Shown in pieces: positions 55,443-64,000 of a stretch of DNA of 64,000 nt. The position numbers were made by a program, and so were the translations under genes. The DNA comes from Mytilus edulis. Taxonomy: Eukaryota; Mollusca; Bivalvia; Mytilida; Mytilidae. Each line of letters starts with the position of its first letter. Within the stretch, counting starts at the first letter, position 1. The stretch spans positions 23,220,193 through 23,284,192 of the forward strand of contig NC_092354.1 in the NCBI RefSeq assembly GCF_963676685.1, in the 5' to 3' direction. Below the pieces are notes generated by a model. That model did not search any database and was not told the DNA's origin. It was given only the letters and a program-made list of their open reading frames with translations.

Positions 55443-58400
55443 TTAAACCAATGACAGGTTTGTTTTTACTGTCAATATAATTATATATAGAATATGGTCG
55501 ATTTCTAAAATTATAAAAAAAAGTTATCAAATTCATAGGCAAATGTAGAAAAAATATAATTAAACCAATGACAGGTTTGTTTTTACTGTCAATATAATTA
55601 TCTATAGAATATGTTCCATTTCGAAAATTATCAAAAAAGTTATCAAATTCATAGGCAAATGTAGAAAAAATATTATTAAACCAATGACAGGTTTGTTTTT
55701 ACTGTCAATATAATTATATATAGAATATGGTCGATTTCTAAAATTATAAAAAAAAGTTATCAAATTCATAGGCAAATGTAGAAAAAATATAATTAAACCA
55801 ATGACAGGTCTGTTTTTACTGTCAATATAAATGTCTATAGAATACAATCGATTTCTAAAATTATCAGAAAAGTTATCAAATTTTTGGAAAATGTAGAAAA
55901 AATACTATTAAACCAATGACAGGTCTCTTTTTACTGTCAATATAATTCTCTATAGAAAAAAGTTATTATATTATAGGCAAATGTAGAAAAAATATTATTA
56001 AACCAATGACAGGTCTGTTTTTCCTGTCAATACAATTCTGTATAGAAAATGGTCGATTTCTAAAATTATCAAAAAAATTATCAAATTTTTAGGCAAATAT
56101 AGAAAAAATAATATTTAACCAATGACAGGTTTGTTTTAACTGTCAATATAATTATCTATAGAATATGGTCGATTTCTAAAATTATGAAAAAAGTTATCAA
56201 ATTCATACGCAAATGTAGAAAAAAATTTATTAAACCCATGACGGGTTTGCGTTGTCTGTCAGTATAATTATCTATAGAATATGGCCGATTTCTAAAATTA
56301 TCAGAAAAGTTATCAAATTTATAGGCAAATGTAGAAAACATATTATTAAACCAATGACAGGTCTGTTTTTACTGTCAATATAATTCTCTATAGAATATGG
56401 TCGATTTCTAAAATTATCAAAAAAGTCACAAAATTTATAGGCAAATGTAGAAAAAATATTTTTAAACCAATGACAGGTCTGTTTTTACTGTCGATATAAT
56501 TCTCTATACAATATGGTCGATTTGTCAAATTACCAAATTTATATTTATATTTATATTATTTAACCAATGACAGGTCTGTTTTTACTGTCAATATAATTCT
56601 CTCTAGAATACGGTCGATTTCTAAAATTATCCGAAAAGTTATAAAATTATAGGCAAATGTAGAAAAAATACTATTAAACCAATGACAGGTCTGTTTTTCC
56701 TGTCAATGCAATTCTCTATAGAAAATGGTCGATTTCTAAAATTATCAACAAAAAAAAATCTAATGTACAAAATGTATAGGCAAATGTAGAACAAATATTA
56801 TTAAACCAATGACAGGTCTGTTTTTACTGTCAATATAATAATCCAGAAAATACGGTCGATTTCTAAAACTATCAAAAAAGTTATTAAATTTAGAGGCAAA
56901 TGTAGAAAAAATATTATTTAACCAATGACAGGTCTGTTTTTACTGTCAATATAATTCTCTATAGATAATGTTCCATTTCGAAAATTATCAAAAAAGTTAT
57001 CAAAAAAGTTATCAAATTCATAGGCAAATGTAGAAAAAATATTATTAAACCAATGATAGGTTTCTTTTTACTGTCAATATAATTATCTATAGAATACGGT
57101 CGATTTCTAAAATTATAAAAAAAAGTTATCAAATGTGCAGGGAAATGTAGAAAAAAAAATAGTATGAAACCAATGACAGGTTTGTTTTTACTGTCAATAT
57201 AATTATCCATAGAATATGGTCCATTTCGAAAATTATCAAAAAAGTTATCAAATTCATAGGCAAATGTAGAAAACATATCATTTAACCAAAGACAGGTGTG
57301 TTTTTACTGTCATTATATAATTATATATAGAATATGGTCGATTTCTAAAATTATAAAAAAAAAAGTTATCAAATTCATAGGCAAATGTAGAAAAAATATA
57401 ATTAAACCAATGACGGGTTTGTTTTTACTGTCAATATAATTATCTATAGAATATGGTCCATTTTGAAACTTATCGAAAAAGTTATCAAATTCATAGGCAA
57501 ATGTAGAAAAAATATCATTTAACCAAAGACAGGTGTGTTTTTACTGTCATTATATAATTATATATAGAATATGGTCGATTTCTAAAATTATAAAAAAAAA
57601 GGTATCAAATTCATAGGCAAATGTAGAAAAAATATAAGTAAACCAATGACGGGTTTGTTTTTACTGTCAATATAAGTATCTATAGAATATGGTCCATTTC
57701 GAAACTTATCGAAAAAATTGTCAAATTCATAGGCAAATGTAGAAAAAATATTATTTAACCAATGACAGGTCTGTTTTTACTGTCAATATAATTATCTATA
57801 GAATATGGTCCATTTCGAAACTTATCGAAAAAGTTATCAAATTTATAGGCAAATGTAGAAAACATATTATTAAACCAAAGACAGGTCTGTTTTTACTGTC
57901 AATACAATTCTCTATAGAATATGTTCCATTTCGAAAATTATCAAAAAAGATAAAAAAAAGTTATCAAATTCACAGGCAAATGTAGAAAAAATATTATTAA
58001 ACCAATGACAGGTTTGTTTTTACTGTCAATATAATTATATATAGAATATGGTCAATTTCTAAAATTATAAAAAAAAAGTTATCAAATTCATAGGCAAATG
58101 TAGAAAAAATATAATTAAACCAATGACAGGTTTGTTTTTACTGTCAAGATAATTCCCTATAGAATATGGTCGATTGCTAAAATTATCAAATTTATAGGCA
58201 AATGTAGAAAACATATTATTTAACCAATGACAGGTCTGTTTTTACTGTCAATATAAATATTTATAGAATTCAATCGATTTCTAAAATTATCAGAAAAGTT
58301 ATCAAATTCATAGGCAAATGTAGAAAAAATATAATTAAACCAATGACAGGTCTGTTTTTACTGTCAAGATAATTCCCTATAGAATATGGTCGATTGCTAA

Positions 58401-61400
58401 AATTATCAAATTTATAGGCAAATGTTGAAAACATATTATTTAACCAATGACAGGTCTGTTTTTACTGTCAATATAATTCTCTATAGAATATGGTCGTTTT
58501 CTAAAATTATCAAAAAAAATATCTAATATATAGGCAAATGTACAACAAATATTATTAAACCAATGACAGGTGTGTTTTTACTGTTAATATAATAATCTAT
58601 AGAATATGGTCCAATTCGAAAATTATCAAAAAAGTTATCAAATGTATAGGCAAATGTAGAAAAAATATAATAAAACCAATGGCAGGTTTGTTTTTACTGT
58701 CAATATAATTATCAATAGAATATGGTCCAATTCGAAAATTATCAAAAAAGTTATCAAATTCATAGGCAAATGTAGAAAAAATATCATTTAACCAAAGACA
58801 GGTCTGTTTTTACTGTCATTATATAATTATATATAGAATATGGTCGATTTCTAAAATTATAAAAAAAAGTTTCAAAATTTATAGGCAAATGTAGAAAAAA
58901 TATCATTTAACCAATGACAGGTCTGTTTTTACTGTCAATACAATTCTCTATAGAATATGGTCGATTTCTAAAAGTATCAAAAAAGTTATCGAAAAAGTTA
59001 TCAAATTCATAGGCAAATGTAGAAAAAATATTATTAAACCAATGACAGGTTTGTTTTTACTGTCAATATAATTATATATAGAATATGGTCGATTTCTAAA
59101 ATTATAAAAATAAGTTATCAAATTCATAGGCAAATGTAGAAAAAATATAATTAAACCAATGACAGGTTTGTTTTTACTGTCAATATAATTTCTATAGAAT
59201 ATGGTCCATTTCGAAAATTATCAAAAAAGTTATCAAATTCATAGGCAAATGTAGAAAAAATATTACTTCACCAATGACAGGTCTGTTTTTACTGTCAATA
59301 TAAATATCTATAGAATACAATCGATTTCTAAAATTATCAGAAAAGTTATCAAATTTATAGGCAAATGTAGAAAACATATTATTAAACCAAAGACAGGTCT
59401 GTTTTACTGTCAAAACAATTCTCTATAAAATATGGTCGTTTTCTTAAATTATCAAAAAAGTTATCAAATTTATAGGCAAATGTAGAAAAAATATTATTAA
59501 ACCAATGACAGGTCTGTTCTTACTGTCAATACAATTCTCTATAGAATATGGTCGATTTCTAAAGGTATCAAAAAAGTTATCAATTTTCTAGGCAAATATA
59601 GAAAAAACATTATTAAACCAATGACAGGTCTGTTCTTACTGTCAATATAATTATCTATAGAATATGGTCGATTTCTAAAATATTCAAATTTATGGGCAAA
59701 TGTAGAAGAAATATTATTAAACCACTGACAGGTCTGTTTTTACTGTCAATATAATTCTCTATAGAATATGGTCGATTTCCAAAATTATCAAATTTATAGG
59801 CAAATGTAGAAAAAATATTATCTAACCAATGACAGGTCTGTTTTTACTCTCAATATAATTCTCTATAGAATATGGTCGATTTCTAAAATTATCAGAAAAG
59901 TTATTAAATTATAGGCAAATGTAGAAAAAATATTATTAGACCAATGACAGGTTTGTTTTAACTGTCAATATAATTATCAATAGAATATGGTCCATTTCGA
60001 AAATTATCAAAAAAGTTATCAAATTCATAGGCAAATGTAGAAAAAACATTAATTAACCAATGACAGGTCTGTTTTTACTGTCAATATAAATATCTATAGA
60101 ATATAATCGATTTCTAAAATTATCAGAAAAGTTATCAAATTGATAGGCAAATGTAGAAAAAATATTATTAAATCAATGACAGGTCTGTTTTTACTATCAT
60201 TATATAATTATATATAGAATATGCTCGATTTCTAAAATTATAAAAAAAGATATCAAATTTTTAAGCAAATATAGAAAAAACATTATTAAACCAATGACAG
60301 GTTTGTTTTTACTGTCAATATAATTATCTATAGAATATGGTCGATTTCTAAAATTATCAAATTTATTGGCAAATGTAGAAAAAAATATTTTTTAACCAAT
60401 GACAGGTCTGTTTTTCTGTCAATATAATTCTCTATAGAATATTGTCGATTTCTAAAATTATCAAATTTATAGGCAAATGTAGAAAAAATATTATTAAACC
60501 AATGACAGGTCTGTTTTTACTGTCAATATAAATATCTATAGAATACAATCGATTTCTAAAATTATCAGAAAAGTTATCAAATTTATAGGCAAATGTAGAA
60601 AAAATATTATTCAACCAATGACAGGTCTGTTTTTAATGTCATTATATAATTATATATAGAATATGGTCGATTTCTAAAATTATAAAAAAAGATATCAAAT
60701 TTTTAAGCAAATATAGAAAAAACGTTATTAAACCAATGACAGGTTTGTTTTTACTGTCAATATAATTCTCTATAGAATATGGTCGATTACTAAAATTATC
60801 AAATTTATTGGCAAATGTAGAAAAAAATATTTTTTAACCAATGACAGGTCTGTTTTTCTGTCAATATAATTCTCTATAGAATATTGTCGATTTCTAAAAT
60901 TATCAAATTTATAGGCAAATGTAGAAAAAATATTATTAAACTAATGACAGGTCTGTTTTTACTGTCAATATAAATATCTATAGAATACAATCGATTTCTA
61001 AAATTATCAGAAAAGTTATCAAATTTATAGGCAAATGTAGAAAAAATATTATTCAACCAATGACAGGTCTGTTTTTAATGTCATTATATAATTATATATA
61101 GAATATGGTCGATTTCTAAAATTATAAAAAAAGTTACAAAATTTATAGGCAAATGTAGAAAAAATATTATTAAACCAATGACAGGTTTGTTTTAACTGTG
61201 AATATAATTCTCTATAGAATATGGTCCATTTCGAAAATTATCAGAAAAGTTATTAAATTCATAGGCAAATGTAGAAAAAATATCAATTAACCAATGACAG
61301 GTCTGTTTTTACTGTCAATATAAATATATATAGAATACAATCGATTTCTAAAATTATCAGAAAAGTTATTAAATTATAGGCAAATGTAGAAAAAATATTA

Positions 61401-61440
61401 TTAAACCAATGACAGGTTTGTTTTAACTGTCTATATAATT
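55443..61440. repeat. Satellite of about 115-bp monomers, about 50 copies
   Basis: Monomers start AAACCAATGACAGGTNTGTT and continue TTTACTGTCAATATAAT, GGTCGATTTCTAAAATTAT, GTTATCAAATTCATAGGCAA and ATGTAGAAAAAATATTATT. Spacing is mostly 113-118 bp, with shorter deletion variants. Each monomer keeps the dyad TGACAG...CTGTCA. Blocks of about four monomers recur about 441 bp apart near 60432 and 60874. Minus-strand frames of 60-105 codons cross it and are not genes. Confidence 0.95.
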
Positions 61441-61456
61441 ATACCCCACGCAACGA

Positions 61457-61492
<36 letters not shown>

Positions 61493-62584
61493 CGTCCGTC
61501 CGTCCGTCCGTCAGTCCGTCAGTCCTGTTTCTTGTCATCGCAACTCCTCTCAAACCACACAACAGAATTTCACGAAACCTTTTCAGATTATAAGGACATA
61601 CTATGTAGTTGTGCATATCGACGGGAAATTGCGATTCAATTTTTTTTCTAGGAGTTACGCCCCTTTGAACTTATTTACTTTAATGTACTACTGCAACAGT
61701 TTGTCATCGCAACTCCTCTCAAACCACACAACAGAATTTCACGAAACCTTTTCAGATGATAAGGACATACTATGTAGTTGTGCATATCGACGGGAAATTG
61801 CGATTCAATTTTTTTTCTAGGAGTTACGCCCCTTTGAACTTATTTACTTTAATGTACTACTGCAACAGTTTGTCATCGCAACTCCTCTCAAACCACACAA
61901 CAGAATTTCACGAAACCTTTTCAGATAATAAGGACATACTATGTAGTTGTGCATATCGAAGGGAAATTGCGATTCAATTTTTTTTCTAGGAGTTACGCCC
62001 CTTTGAACTTATTTACTTAATGTACTACTGCAACAGTTTGTCATCGCAACTCCTCTCAAACCACACAACATTATTTCACGAAATCTTTTTATATGAAAAG
62101 GACATATTATGTAGTTGTGCATATCGACGGGAAATTACGATTCAATTTTTATTTCTAGGAGTTACGCCCCTTTGAACTTATTTGCTTCAATGTACTACTG
62201 CAACAGTTTGTCATCGCAACTCCTCTGAAACTACACAACAGAATTTCATGAAACCTTTTCAGATAATAAGGACATACATACTATGTAGTTGTGCATATCG
62301 ACGGGAAATTACGATTCAATTTTATTTCTAGGAGTTACGCCCCTTTGAACTTATTTGCTTCAATGTACTTCTGCAACAGTTTGTCATCTCAACTCCTCTG
62401 AAAACACACAACAGAATTTCATGAAATTTTGTAGATAATAAGGACATACTATGTAGATGTGTATATTGACAGGAAATTATTATTCAATATTTTTTCTTAT
62501 ACAATTTTTTTTTCTTATACTTATTTAATTTCTCCAATGACAATGTGGGGACGTGGGGTATGTGAGCGTGCTCACTAAGGTTCT
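61441..62584 (-). mobile_element. Pearl-like (Helitron-related) non-autonomous element
   Basis: Inserted in the satellite with AATT at both edges. The left edge has a hairpin (ATACCCCACGCAAC-GAA-GTTGCGGAGGGTAT), then (CCGT)n at 61486-61515, then six tandem repeats of 166-182 bp marked by TTGTCATCGCAACTCCTCTC, and an end GGGGTATGTGAGCGTGCTCA. A core of about 160-bp tandem repeats next to an ACGG microsatellite is the layout described for bivalve pearl/CvA elements, read here on the minus strand. The frames at 61473-61989 are repeats, not genes. Confidence 0.75.
61535..62440. repeat. Six tandem repeats of about 170 bp within the pearl-like element
   Basis: Units begin near 61535, 61701, 61871, 62038, 62210 and 62382. 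Each holds ACACAACAGAATTTCACGAA, ACATACTATGTAGTTGTGCA and GGAGTTACGCCCCTTTGAAC. The last units are more diverged, so decay increases to the right. Confidence 0.9.
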
Positions 62585-64000
62585 TTAATTATCAATACAA
62601 TATGGTCCATTTCGAAAATTATCAAAAAAGTTATCAAATTCATAGGCAAATGTAGAAAAAATATTAATTAACCAATGACAGGTCTGTTTTTACTGTCAAT
62701 ATAAATATCTATAGAATACAATCGGTTTCTAAAATTATCAGAAAAGTTATCAAATTTATAGGCAAATGTAGAAAAAATGTTATTAAATCAATTACAGGTC
62801 TGTTTTTACTGTCATTATATAATTATATTTAGAATATGCTCGATTTCTAAAATCATAAAAAAAGTTATCAAATTTTTAAGCAAATATAGAAAAAACATTA
62901 TTAAATCAATGACAGGTTTGTTTTTACTGTCAATATAATTATCTATAGAATATGGTCGATTTCTAAAAATATCAAATTTATAGGCAAATGTAGAAAAAAA
63001 TATTATTCAACCAATGACAGGTCTGTTTTTCTGTCAATATAATTCGCTATAGAATATGGTCGATTTCTAAAATTATCAAATTTATAGGCAAATGTAGAAA
63101 AAATATTATTTAACCAATGACAGGTCTGTTTTTACTGTCAATATAATTCTCTATAGAATATGGTCGATTTCTAAAATTATCAGAAAAGTTATCAAATTTT
63201 TGGCAAATGTAGAAAAAATACTATTAAACCAATGACAGGTCTGTTTTTACTGTCATTATATAATTATATTTAGAATATGCTCGATTTCTAAAATCATAAA
63301 AAAAGTTATCAAATTTTTAAGCAAATATAGAAAAAACATTATTAAACCAATGACAGGTTTGTTTTTACTGTCAATATAATTATCTATAGAATATGGTCGA
63401 TTTCTAAAAATATCAAATTTATAGGCAAATGTAGAAAAAAATATTATTCAACCAATGACAGGTCTGTTTTTCTGTCAATATAATTCGCTATAGAATATGG
63501 TCGATTTCTAAAATTATCAAATTTATAGGCAAATGTAGAAAAAATATTATTTAACCAATGACAGGTCTGTTTTTACTGTCAATATAATTCTCTATAGAAT
63601 ATGGTCGATTTCTAAAATTATCAGAAAAGTTATCAAATTTTTGGCAAATGTAGAAAAAATACTATTAAACCAATGACAGGTCTGTTTTTACTGTCGATAT
63701 AATATTCTATAGAATACGGTCGATTTTTAAAATTATCCGAAAAGTTATTAAATTATAGGCAAATGTAGAAAAAATATTATTAAACCAATGACAAGTTTGT
63801 TTTTACTGTCAATATAATTATCTATAGAATATGGTCCATTTCGAAAATTATCAAAAAAGTTATCAACTTCATAGGCAAATGTAGAAAAAATATTATTTAA
63901 TCAATGACAGGTCTGTTTTGACTGTCAATATCAATATCTATAGAGTACAATCGATTTCTAAAATTATTAGAAAAGTTAACAAATTTATAGGCAAATGTAG
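62585..64000. repeat. Satellite resumes and runs off the window
   Basis: About twelve more monomers of the 55443-61440 satellite. A four-monomer block beginning CATTATATAATTATATTTAG at 62812 is repeated at 63253, 441 bp later. The array is cut by the window end, so its full length is unknown. Confidence 0.95.

Noticed and set aside
55602..61056. Minus-strand frames of 60-105 codons rich in FFLHLPMNLITF-like peptides
   Set aside because: They are translations of satellite monomers, vary in frame and length, and span unit borders.
61473..61989. Two plus-strand frames of 115 and 77 codons
   Set aside because: They are translations of the (CCGT)n tract and the 170-bp repeats of the pearl-like element.
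55443..64000. Regular repeats resembling a CRISPR array
   Set aside because: The units are contiguous 115-bp satellite monomers without unique spacers, in a eukaryotic genome.
49170..64000. Hammerhead ribozyme in the satellites
   Set aside because: I looked for the CTGATGA...GAAA core, known from bivalve satellites and Penelope-type elements, and did not find it in these monomers by eye; a covariance-model search would be decisive.

Overview
The window is a stretch of AT-rich animal genomic DNA. I attribute it to a marine bivalve of the mussel family (Mytilidae, most likely Mytilus). The reasons are intron-bearing genes with GT-AG junctions, pervasive eukaryotic transposable elements (Bel/Pao, Penelope-like, RNase H-bearing LINE, Tc1/mariner, hAT) and several short dispersed repeats I recognise as typical of mussel DNA. 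The species call rests on recognition, not on a search. There is no sign of bacterial organisation.

Most of the window is mobile or repetitive. 1-13.5 kb: a decayed but intron-bearing Tc1/mariner transposase pseudogene, two copies of a MITE with an internal hairpin, a 5'-truncated LINE interrupted by another insertion, Penelope and SINE fragments, and eroded host-like exons. 13.6-21.45 kb: a nearly complete Bel/Pao LTR retrotransposon on the minus strand, with 762-bp LTRs differing at four positions, sitting inside a SINE. 21.5-33.5 kb: dispersed repeats, a TA-flanked MITE, a Myb/SANT-like pseudogene, an intron-bearing hAT/ZNF862-like pseudogene on the minus strand, a RING finger exon, a 66-bp foldback element with an 8-bp target duplication, and a decayed LINE. 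33.5-38.5 kb: the best candidate host gene, four exons on the minus strand with matching splice phases. It encodes an unrecognised serine-rich then coiled-coil protein and has an X-box-like motif about 290 bp upstream; a SINE with a 16-bp target duplication and a decayed vertnin-like gene lie in its third intron. 38.8-41.1 kb: a multi-exon plus-strand pseudogene of unknown family. 41.1-46 kb: LINE, Penelope-like and SINE remains.

46.09-54.71 kb is the most unusual object. It is an 8.6-kb element bounded by 26-bp inverted repeats and TA, with arrays of GATCGGTGA-like subterminal motifs, a 2.7-kb imperfect inner palindrome holding a possible two-exon small gene, and eleven copies of a 430-bp tandem repeat. 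55.44-64 kb is a satellite of about 115-bp monomers with a conserved TGACAG...CTGTCA dyad and roughly 441-bp higher-order blocks. It is split by a pearl-like element carrying (CCGT)n and six repeats of about 170 bp, and it runs off the window end.

The genes do not form a pathway. What links the features is parasitism and nesting: SINEs share the 3' tail of the LINE, the Bel element lands in a SINE, MITEs land in introns and in other repeats, and a Helitron-like element lands in satellite DNA.
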